A stretch of DNA of 64,000 nucleotides from Vicugna pacos (Eukaryota > Chordata > Mammalia > Artiodactyla > Camelidae): NCBI RefSeq assembly GCF_048564905.1, contig NC_132996.1, forward strand, positions 53,046,501 through 53,110,500, given 5' to 3'. Below, in pieces: positions 37,091-46,640 of the stretch. Below the pieces are notes generated by a model. It did no database searches, was not told the DNA's origin, and saw nothing but the letters and a program-made list of their open reading frames with translations. Both the position numbers and the translations under genes were made by a program. The stretch's first letter is position 1, and the number at the start of each line of letters is the position of its first letter.

Positions 37091-38379
37091 GTATGCTTTC
37101 TGTTGCCTTTCTATGCTGCTTAACCTCTTTCTAGAAACTACAAATAAGACTTTAGATAGCTTTTCCTTTTCTTTCATTTTTTTTCCTGTTTTCTGGCAGT
37201 CCTTACCTCTGCCTGCCCCGAGAGAGGGAAAACTCGAGTCCTGCAATCTCTGTTGATAACAAAGATTTCAGCTGAAAGGCCAAACAAAGCTTGTCAAAGG
37301 TTGTAAAGCCTTTGGCCTTAAATGAAATAAAGGTGTCTCCCCACCCCCATTTACCACATGACTGATTTTTGGATAATTGTCTCAGAGCCACTTAAGGCAA
37401 ACCCTAATTTCTTGGTAGCACCATGTTATACATTGAAATTATTTTTAAGTACTACATAAAATATAGGTTGATCATAAAAATTATGAAAGTATCAGAATTG
37501 ATCATAAAATAAACAAAAAGAAAATAAAATCCAAATCTTTGCTGTTATAAATATTTATTAACATGTAAGCCGAACACTTAAGACTAAAGATCTATTGTAA
37601 ATGTTTCTTCTGGGGCGTCTTCCCGCGTGGGCCGAGCTGAGAGAGACAGTGCTGGTCCTTTGATGTTTATGTAGATGAGAGCTTTTTCCTTTCCTGGTTA
37701 ACATTTCTGTGTAAGCATTGACATCCTTTGTTGCTCAAAGGAGCTTTGAAATATGTTCAAAATTAGAGTTATTTGTTTTGAAAACTCTCATTCCTAATTG
37801 AATATGCAAGAATCTCTCAAAATGACTGTTGAATGTTAGGGAAGGCGCAGTTATCCGTGGGGTTTGGTTGCTGGTGTTTAATTGCTGACAGTTGTTGGAT
37901 AGTCATAAACAGGAATCTTGTCATTATGTTTGGTCGGGGCCTTCTTTTAGTCACACAGGAGGTAAAGTGAAGGGTGGTTAGTTTGGGGGTGGCCACTGTC
38001 TGTAAATTGGCTGTGTAAACCTCTGCTTTGGCTTCTCTGGTTGCCTGAATTTGAGAGGCTTTGGTAATTGGAAGCAATTAACATTTTTATTCTGCTTCCA
38101 AACATCACGCTACTCAACTGAAAGGACTGTTCTCAAGCCCAGGATTAACCAGTAGACTGCAGATTTTTTTCCTTGCTCACTGGTTCAAGTGAGATCAGTG
38201 ATCTCACTGAATCACATACTCCTGGGAGAGGTTCTCTTAACTTTAATGCTTAAGGCAGCTTGGAATTTCTTTATAGGAGCAGTTTAGGGGCTTTGATTGG
38301 ATTAGAAGGGGTAGCTAAGGACTTACGAGGAAGCCAAGTTTGTAGAGCAAACACATCGTTTCTGGGTTTTGGGTGATCT
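37091..38379. other. IFTAP intron, nothing recognised
   Basis: AT-rich intronic DNA. An 86-codon antisense frame at 37817-38077 has no splice context or recognisable content. Confidence 0.5.
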
Positions 38380-38530
38380 GGGGAGAGGAAGCAGATTCAT
38401 GGGTCATGCTCCCAAGAAAGAGTCTAATTCAGAAGGTCTGTTGTGGCATCTAGTGATTTGCATTTTTAACCACCACCCCAGGGTATTCTGATATAGTTCA
38501 TCTGTGGATGACACTTAGAGAGAAATGGTT
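38380..38530 (+). mobile_element. MER5A (hAT-Charlie MITE)
   Basis: Contains gagtctaattcagaaggtct, gtgatttgcatttttaacca and cagggtattctgatatag, in MER5A order. Diverged. Confidence 0.6.
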
Positions 38531-39939
38531 CTAGTCTGCATGTAGTACATTTGCAGTATAAAATTAATTTCAGAGGAGGGCACAAAAATGCAAGAGTTGG
38601 ACATTTTTGTGATGGTTTAAATTTCTTGCTTCCTGCCAGTAATGAGGAGGTCTGTATACTGACATAAACCTACATAACCAGCAAATCTGATTTGGGCTAT
38701 ATCAATCTTTTAAATTCGTCTTTTTACCTTTTCCATTATTTTTACATTGTTTTCTTTAAACATTTTTTAAGTATTTTTTTTAATTACCAGATCTATTTTT
38801 GTAATTTAAAAAATAGCATCAAAATGTCTCATTAGTATGATTTTTCCAGAAATCAGATAACAGCCTCCTTGCGTTCGTGTATAAAAAGTTACTGAGACTG
38901 AACCAAGTCTCAGGGGACTTGAATGAGCTACTCAAACCTTCCTTTGTGTAAAATCATGTGAAAAACTAAGGCTGGAAAGCAACCTAGGCTTTAATGATCT
39001 AGTCCAATTACCAAAAAGACCACCAAGCTTTGCAATTTCCATAATGCACAATCTGGGTCATTTGAAAGGAAAAAAAAAAAAAGGAAATAGTTTGTGCCAA
39101 GGTGAATTTTAGTTTGGGTCTAATTTGTATTAAACTCCAGGAATGTGAGCAGAAGGCAGATATTTACATCAGATGGGAAATGTGACATTTTAAATAGGCA
39201 AGTTGCTTGTATAATTTTGGCAGCTGAGAGGTTTACTGATTAGATTCTGTTGTTATTGTTTAAGCAACAGATTTGCCTGGGGCAACAAGGAAGTGAGTTG
39301 CATATTGTTTTTCTACCACTGACTTTAGTTGTTCACCTTTTTTCATTTTCATAAATATTCTCCAAGATTCAGGAGCTTGATTCTGTACTTGGCTTATCGT
39401 TTTGGCAGCCCAAGTGGAGACAGTTTTTCCAAGCAGCCAACTCAGTGCAGAGCTGTTGAGCAGTTGTCGGAGGGAACACTGGCCACAAGGTCTGGTGCCT
39501 GGTGTTTATTTGACATCAAATTACACACCTTTTCCTCCCTCCTTTGAATTTGAGATAAGAGAGGTAATCTGATGGTTAGTTACTGTCGTGCTCCAGACTG
39601 TTATCCAGAAAGATTATTATTTGGCATATGAATTAGTTATTATGCTCTGGTCATTAGGGTAGGAAGAATCTTCTGGTCGTCTTTATTTTTACCCCACTTT
39701 GGTTGGCCCAGCCTGTTTTTCTCGCTGAGTGCAATAGGTCGAAGAGACTTTTTTTGAGGTCTGGTTTTCAGAATTATACTGTCTTATACAAGTCTCTTGA
39801 CCAGTGGGTGTACTTATGCTGTGGTTGATTATATTAGATGAAAATGGGCAGCTGATTCCTGCTCAGATATTGGCAGCCTTATTTGATTTTCATTTTCAAG
39901 CTTTCCAGTACTCCTAATTCTAATTGAAGGCATCAGTCA
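38531..39939. other. IFTAP intron, mostly unassigned
   Basis: AT-rich. A short ancient-repeat-like stretch at 38965-39010 (aatgatctagtccaatta) shares wording with 2540-2570 and 61470-61530, but I cannot name the family. No exon seen. Confidence 0.45.
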
Positions 39940-39941
39940 CT

Positions 39942-39973
<32 letters not shown>

Positions 39974-39975
39974 TT

Positions 39976-40025
<50 letters not shown>

Positions 40026-40086
40026 TTTCTTCCTTTCTTCCTTTCTTCCTTTCTTCCTTTCTTCCTTTCTTCCTTTCTTTCTTTCT
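39940..40086. repeat. Polypyrimidine tract, (TTTC)n then (TTCC TTTC)n
   Basis: About 145 bases of pure C/T on this strand. It starts as TTTC tetranucleotides, has one slip (TTTTTC) near 39975, then becomes an alternation of TTCC and TTTC from about 40021 to 40075. Such homopurine/homopyrimidine mirror-like tracts can form triplex DNA and are length-variable. Confidence 0.96.
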
Positions 40087-40149
40087 AAAATTTTTTCCTT
40101 ATCTGCAATTTTAAGCAGCTTTATGTAGCCTGTGAATGACCTGGACTCT

Positions 40150-40510
40150 TATTCAACAGATATTTAACAACTGTGACTGGACCTGAAATATAATGAAGAA
40201 TAAAACAGATCTGGTCCTTGTCCTCATGGAAAGTCATAGTTTATTGCAAGAATCAGACATTAACCAGATAATCACAAATATATAATTACAAATTGTTCTA
40301 GATCTAAAGAGCATATGGCAGGGGAATTTGATTTGTCTGTGGGATCAGAGAAAGTGCTGAGAGCCTGAGATCTAAAGGATAACCTATTAACTAGGTGAAG
40401 GGAGTGGTGAGGGTGAGGGGTGGGTAGGAGAGTACAGGTACAGCATAAAGAATAGCATGTGCAAAGGTCCTGAGCTAGAAGATGGCATGTTTCAGGCACT
40501 TCATTTATTT
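40150..40510 (-). mobile_element. LINE-2, antisense
   Basis: Antisense L2 in order: aatgaagaataaaacagatc, tccttgtcctcatggaaagt, cagacattaaccagataatc, and further on gcatgtgcaaaggtcctgag. Diverged. Confidence 0.72.
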
Positions 40511-41854
40511 TACATTTAGGACTGTTAAAAATCATTCTTTCATTGCTTGGAAGATTACTAAAAACATTGAGAGGGAAAAATTCCTTGCTTCAAAATGTTC
40601 CTCTATCCCTGTTCCTCCAATTTTTTTTTAATATGCTAACTTACCAATTTGTGAAAGTCCAGCTTGAAAGCCACGTCAACCCCAAAGGCAAAGCTGCTTC
40701 CACTCCATTCCTGAGAAGAGAACAGAATTGGGAAGATAATTCTGCTCTTTCAAACACCTACTTTCCTTATTTCTCCTCAAAGGAAAAGGAAGGCTTTATC
40801 TAGTTGGAGAGATTTGGGGGAAAAAACCTTTATGCGTATGGATGAGCCCCTTCGTTTCTTCTTTCGGGTTCATGCTGTTTGGAAGGTGGGTGATGTTATC
40901 TTAGTCTTGTTCTAGAGAAGCTTTTCTTCAACGTTTTGCCAGCAGAGACAGTAGTAATAGATCATCCTGATCCAACCTAGGATTGAGCTGATTTGGTGCC
41001 TGGGTTTCAGGCTTTAAAAGGGCTGTTCTGCCTCTAGTTTTTGCGTACTCCTAGGGTGTGGCTCTTCAAGGTAAACCGCGGCCCCTCCTCCTTGAAGGTC
41101 CTGAGCTCTGTTTTCTGTCTTCACAGCACTGTGAATCTGTTGGTAATTCTGCTAAGCTTCTCAGCCTCTTAGCCTATTTCTTCTTCACTTCTCAGTTTGC
41201 CAGCCTCTGCCTACAAATCAGTAAATGCCATAAATTGAAGGACAGCTTAGACTCTTAGACTCACTTTCAGTGTTTCCCTTCTCTCTGGGATCTTGGCCCC
41301 TCAGGTCGTGGGCTTCCCTGGTGGCTCTCCAATGCCTTTCAAGTAGTTGATTTTTGTGATTTACCCAGACTTTCTAGTGTTCTTGGTGGGAGGGTTGGAT
41401 TGATATTAGATGTGGTCTGAGAGCTCCTTGGGGAAACCCCAAGGTCTGAAGGTCAAGTGTGTCGATGTTTGCACTGATATTGCAAACGCAGTGATGGGTA
41501 AAGGTGCTAGTAACTTAGTGTGAGTCAAGGTAGAGGCACCAATCTATACTAGCAGTCATTGTAATCTTTACTGTCATGAATTTGTAGTTAAAACAAATGC
41601 CAGTTTCCATTGAAAATGTCCTTGATGAAATGGTAAAAATTACTAATTTTATTACATCTTGATCCTTGAGTATACCTCTTTTTAATGTTTTGTGTATATA
41701 AAGCACTTCCACTGCATGCTGAAATACAATAGTTATATTTCACATACACATGAAATACCTGAAAATTTTTTCATAGAAAAAATAAAGAACACTTTTTCAT
41801 GAAAAAACATTTGTGCAACTGAATAGTGTGAACTAGTTTTGTTTTTTTTTTTCT
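40511..41854. other. IFTAP intron, nothing recognised
   Basis: Mixed composition. An 86-codon frame (40543-40803) and a 66-codon frame (41058-41258) have no supporting splice sites or family resemblance. Confidence 0.45.
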
Positions 41855-42500
41855 TTCATGGATCAACACTTTATTTGAATGAATGACTGACGAAGTGTAG
41901 TATACAAGAATGGATGAAGTGAGCCTGTGTCTTTGAGACAAACAACTGATTGTGTTCATTGCCAAAGATAAAATTGGCAATGGATCAAGTGAAAATTGGA
42001 TTTTTGGAAAAATTACATCCAGTACTGTGAGCTTGACAACTTCCCAATATTTAAAGCCTTTTCTGATAAAATTGGTAATGTTAACGTATGTGATTTTTAT
42101 ATTGCATAATGAAATATGTCAACATTTGGAAGATCTGTGTAACACAGTGAACCAACATTTTCCAAATAACCAATTGATGATGTTACAAAATCATGCACAG
42201 GACAAAGCCATTCAACATGTAAGATAGACCAATGGATTTTAACATGAGTATGAAAAGTTCACTGAAATGGTTTTGTATTGCACAATGAAACTATTTTTTA
42301 AAATCTTTATCATTTGTCTTGATCTAGTGTGGTATCAAAGAAAAATACCCACAATTATATAAAAAGACTATTAAAATACTCATCCTTTTTCCAACTACAT
42401 ATGTGTGTGAGCCTAGAAGTTGCTTTTTTTCATCAACTGAAACAGCATATTCCAAAAACTGAATGCAGAAGCAAATACAGAATCTAGCTTTCTTCCATTT
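41855..42500 (+). mobile_element. hAT-family transposase remnant (C-terminal part)
   Basis: Decayed coding text of a hAT DNA transposon or a copy of a transposase-derived gene. A 91-codon open piece (41952-42227) includes EICQHLEDLCNTVNQHFPN, followed further on in other frames by text like DRPMDFN and, at 42364-42411, KTIKILILFPTTYVCE. The last matches the hATC dimerisation signature (usually LPFPTTYLCE, then FS). At least two frame changes and a short deletion after the signature separate these parts, so nothing functional is encoded. I recognise the pattern as that of Buster/ZBED-like hAT proteins. No terminal inverted repeats were identified, so a processed copy is possible. Confidence 0.7.
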
Positions 42501-44339
42501 AAGGCAGATATTTGAAAGCTTGAAAAAATGTAAACCAATGCTTCTCTTCTACTTTATTTTTGGAAAATAGATTTTTAATAAACATATTTATTTTAATACA
42601 TGATGGTATTATTTTAATGATTCAATAATCAAATATTTTAAAAGTTGTCTTTTTTAATTTCTAATGTGGTAAATATTGATAGATATAACCCCCATAAACA
42701 AAACTTCTTTGGGGTCTTGAAAAACCCCAAAACAAGAACCACGGAGATAAACTATCCTATCTGGAAGCTATGTGCAGAAGAGGTCTGAGTGCATTTCTTA
42801 TCTATATCCTCTTTGGTTTTGAGGCATACTGAAAATTTCAGGAAATTTTGGCCATTTCTACATGGCAACAAAGGAATGGATTCGTTAACTTTATAAATAT
42901 GATAGGCAGATCAAATTTATGGTTGTCTAGATTATCAGATGTCAGGTAGATTTCTTTCTTTTTAATGTTGTATTTAATTACATGATTATAACCTTTGACT
43001 TGTTGGTCATTGAATAAATACAGAAAGACAAATGGCACAAACACATAGTTTATAAACAAAGAAAATTCTTATCATGTAGTTGAGAAAGAGACTGAAATAC
43101 TTTCAACCAGGCTTACCATCCAACATCAACACTCATTTTTGAGAATTGCCTTGACTCTACAAAGCACGTTAGTCAAGATGATGGTATTTAGTTAAGATGA
43201 AAACTAATTGTTTTAGAAACAATAGATCAGATTGTATCTTAAAAATCAGATTTCAGTTTCTGAAAGTTTTACAGAGAACTTCATTCCCCACCATCAATGA
43301 ACACACTCATTTTCCCCCTGAGAGAATGAATATAAAAATTACCCACCAGTAATTGTAAAATGGCTAAAAGATAAGGTAGCTTTCTTTATATGTTATGTTT
43401 TATCAGACTATTCCTGTCCATATTGGTTTCACTGTTTCATAAATCTGTCCTCTTTATAGAGTTAAAGCAGTTCAGTTTTGTTGTTGATTAATCTCTGATT
43501 TTATGTGTGAGAAATCTTAATCCTGTAACAAAATTTAGTTTTTGAGGCTGAGGACTAGACATCATTCACAAAGTCCTGTGGGTCAGTAGTTTCTTTGTAC
43601 TTGCTGTTCAGTTTAAAAGTCGAGATGCAGGAAATTCATTTCCTTTCTGCCAGTATGCGTTGAGAATTTACTGTGCATAAGGTGCTGTGTTAGGCTCCAA
43701 CAGCTATGCATTTGTGCATTTTCTTTTCACACTGAAGAAACAAGTGACAAGAATTTGAAACGTGGTGGATACTGAGTCATATGGTTTTGAAAGACTTCTT
43801 CCCACAGCAGTGGAGTTTTTATGAAAGAAACCATTTTTGCTGAAAACCCTACCTTCTTTGCAAACATACTAGGAAAGTGAAAAGTTTCAGCAAAGCAATT
43901 GAAGAGTTGTCCTTCCTGGTGCTCAATATTGCCAGTCAGATTTTAAATAGTTCTGAAAGCAGAATTGGTTTTGATTTCACATTTGAACTGATGTTTGCAC
44001 TGGCGGCCAAGGGGTCTGGTAGATACTGGTTTTCACATTAAGAGGCTTGAACCTCTCTCCTCTTGCCTTCATCCCCGCCAGTGAAGGAGGGACTTTGGAC
44101 TCATAAAAGGACACCTTAGAAAGCCAGTCTCTACACCAACCTCATTGAGTTTAAAAATATTACTTCTCTGGTTATAAAATGTGTAAATGCACTTAACGCT
44201 GAATAATCATGTCAATGTGCTACCGTAGTGACATTTCTTGGCCCTGAGTTGGGAGGTGTCATCTGATAGATCTGAATCATACATGTGATGAAAGTGCTTA
44301 GTTAAAAGAAGTTCATGATGTGACGTCGTGGGCTGAGAG
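42501..44339. other. IFTAP intron, nothing recognised
   Basis: AT-rich DNA with no exon or nameable repeat. The 73-codon antisense frame (42838-43059) has no support. A near-CRE tgacgtcg lies at 44331-44338, just before the MIR. Confidence 0.45.
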
Positions 44340-44500
44340 CGGGGGCTCTGCAGACAGACTGCAGCTTGGCGCCCTGCGTGCGGGTAACTGTGTTCGAGCT
44401 CACTGCCTGTAAAATGGGAAATGAGAGTTGCTGAGAGGATTAGCTGAGTTAATGCATTTACAATGCTGGCTATTATTATTGTTTCTATTTCTCCTCATTA
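44340..44500 (+). mobile_element. MIR SINE
   Basis: MIR head and core: gggggctctgcagacagactg, then gtgttcgagctcactgcctg, gtaaaatgggaaatgagag and gaggattagctgagttaatg, ending in a TATTATTATTG tail. Confidence 0.65.
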
Positions 44501-44763
44501 ATTAGGTCATATTCTATGATTTCAGTAATTAATCATAGTAGAACGCCCTTCTTCCCCATCCCGCTACCCACGTACTCAGTTTCTAGGTTTATGTTCTCTG
44601 TTGCTGGAGTCTGAAGCATTTGCTAGTCGTGTCTCTTGTGAAGGTTATATCTGCGGTGGTTGAGAGATGTATTTCAAGTAAGTTGCAGGTTTTGAATGTC
44701 AGTACCTGCTCAGTTATCTCCCCAAATATGCTGCTGTTGGCAACAGCCAAGGCAAGCCTGTTG

Positions 44764-44930
44764 TTAATTAATGACTTCCACTGAGAACTTAATTAGTGTC
44801 TTAATTAGGATCATCATCGAGTAGCAGGCAGCGGCAGCCTGCGCCAGCTGCAAGTTATCGGCTGGCTCCGGCAGCCCTTCCGGTCCTGCGAAAACTTAGG
44901 CCGGGGAGGAATCCCGCTGCGCTTCTGTTT
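44764..44930. promoter_or_regulatory. Candidate intronic regulatory element, homeodomain sites beside a CpG cluster
   Basis: Three copies of TTAATTA (44764-44770, 44789-44795, 44801-44807) fall within 44 bases. They are followed at once by about 110 bases holding about ten CpGs, a CAGCTG E-box near 44846-44851 and an inverted repeat GCAGGC/GCCTGC (44824-44829 and 44837-44842). The surrounding intron is AT-rich and CpG-poor, and no repeat family explains the block. It looks like an enhancer or conserved non-coding element, but this is inferred from motif content only. Confidence 0.4.
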
Positions 44931-45205
44931 GTTTTTCTGTCTTCAGGGAGAGCTGTGGAAGATCACCGGTTGTGTGTGGTCCATCCTTGTTGTCACACGT
45001 GCGAAAATAAGGGAACACATCCACTGCTACTGGACTGATCAGAAAGCCAAGATCGGCTTTTGAATTCTTGGGATTGTTCTAAACAGGCCGTAAAAAAACA
45101 CATTGTTGTTTGCAAGTGTTGAGAATTAGGCCATGCATTCTGAGTATGACAGAGTGTTTCATTTTTTCTGCTGAAAATTAAAGTTCCTTCCTTCTGGCAT
45201 CATTG

Positions 45206-45209
<4 letters not shown>

Positions 45210-45251
<42 letters not shown>
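45210..45251. repeat. (TA)n microsatellite
   Basis: About 41 bases of uninterrupted AT/TA dinucleotide, preceded by TTTT. Confidence 0.97.
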
Positions 45252-45253
<2 letters not shown>

Positions 45254-45627
45254 AAATATTGCCAAGTTGTTACAGGATGAAATCAGCCCTCCATTTTCTT
45301 TGTCTTCACCCCTCGGGAAAGTGTGACTTTCTTGACTTATTTTCCTACAGAAGTAGGAATTGGGTTGAGGATGAGAGGGATGATCAAGTTACTCCCCAAA
45401 CATTTCTCCCAGACCTTTTGGATGGATTGTAACTCTGCAACAATAAGATAAAAGCAAATGCATCAGTCCCTTGAGCCAAGTTCCAGAACGAGGACAGGCA
45501 TTGTGAAATGGACCTACTTTACTTGAGCATATTTGCTTCATCCTTTTGACTGTTATAGGCTTTTAGATGATTTAGATCAATTGTGACCTTGGTGAAAAGC
45601 TCAAGTGAAATATTTTGTATTCAACAG

Positions 45628-45821
45628 ATTTGCTGCTTCCAGGAGAGGTGGAGCAGGATGTGAGCATCAGTGTCCCTTCTTACATTTCTTCTGCGGCCCA
45701 GCCTCTTACCCCTGGAGTGAAGCCAAGGGCCGCCGCCACGGCCACTGCCGCCGCCACTGCTACCACCGCCGCCGCTGCCGCCGCCGCCACCATAAAAGGA
45801 ACAGACAGACAAAGGGAAGAG
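45628..45821 (+). CDS. IFTAP: IFTAP coding exon E (residues 143-207), with alanine/threonine tract
   Basis: Completes the split Asp codon and reads DLLLPGEVEQDVSISVPSYI, then AAQPLTPGVKPR, an Ala/Thr-only stretch, and IKGTDRQREE. The beginning and end match the human protein as I recall it (DLLLLPGEVEQDVSTSIPSC and MDKQTEE). The middle does not: residues 177-197 (45729-45791) are 21 alanines and threonines coded mainly by GCC, ACC and ACT, where the human protein has only a short KPSV-like segment. The acceptor is ttgtattcaacag and the donor GAG|gtactc. The exon is 194 bases and ends in phase 0. The antisense poly-glycine frame here is a shadow of the GCC repeat. Confidence 0.93.
45729..45791 (+). 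repeat. GCC/ACC trinucleotide tract inside IFTAP exon E
   Basis: 63 bases of imperfect GCC repeat with ACG, ACT, ACC and GCT variants, all in frame, coding only Ala and Thr. The mixture of synonymous and Ala-to-Thr variants suggests an expansion old enough to have gathered point changes. Confidence 0.95.
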
Positions 45822-46149
45822 GTACTCCACAAGGAATTCAATTTTCCTGAATTGCCTCGATTTTGCAGTGTGTCCTTTCAGAGAAATGGCAGTGTACCTG
45901 TGTGCTTCTGTATTTTTCTCAGATTTGGGAAAATTTAGAATTCAGGTTGCTTAATTGGGACCCTCTCACTGCTAACTCTTTAATGTGTATAATTCCTTTT
46001 AAACACATGGAGAGCAATTATGTTTTTATGTGGAAACTATGTTTGTGTCATGATGTACGCCATGCTACAGGACAATGTTCCCTGGGGACTACGAGGTAGA
46101 AAGGATGGACAGTTTTCTTATCTCTTTCAGTCTGCACTGGCCATTTTTC

Positions 46150-46640
46150 TTTTTATTATTGTTTCCAAGGTCCCATAAACGTTTTGCATCACTTAAGGTC
46201 AGGCCAGGCTGCTATAGTAGGGAATCTCAACAATAATGCAGTGGCTGAAAGGAGAGCGAAGTTTATTTCTGTCATGTTAACAGTCGGTGGAGAGCCTTTA
46301 AAGTGAGTGGGTGGCTCTGTTCCCTGGGGTCATCAGGGCCCAGGTTCCTTCTCTCTGGGTCTCCACTGTGCCCCAGGACATTGTCCTCAAGGGCACGTTC
46401 AGAGTCAGGCCACTGTCCTACCTGGAGGGGCAGCAGATGAGGGTGCGTGGGGGCGGGGGGCGCAGCGCGATTCGCCCAAGGCTGAGGGCGCAGGGCTCTT
46501 CATTTCTGCTCACGTTCCACTGGCAACCACTTCTTCCGTGTTCCTGTCCAGTCACCGAGGAGGCTGGGAGAGGTCCTCTAGCCATGTGCTTCACAAGCGC
46601 CAGAGAGTGGGATCTTTCACATATTAACTCTCCCAAATGC
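46150..46640. repeat. Probable ancient interspersed repeat, family unassigned
   Basis: The wording aatgcagtggctgaaagg, gtttatttctgtcatgttaacagtc, ggctctgttccctggggtcatcagg and ttctgctcacgttccactgg has the feel of an old mammalian repeat that I have met elsewhere but cannot name. Frames of 106-112 codons (46307-46747) lie inside it and are not genes. Confidence 0.35.

Noticed and set aside
45621-45830. Antisense glycine-rich frame
   Set aside because: It is the reverse reading of the GCC tract in IFTAP exon E.
45605-45850. Arginine/histidine-rich frame on + over the same exon
   Set aside because: It is the wrong frame of exon E. The splice phase and family match fix the Ala/Thr frame.
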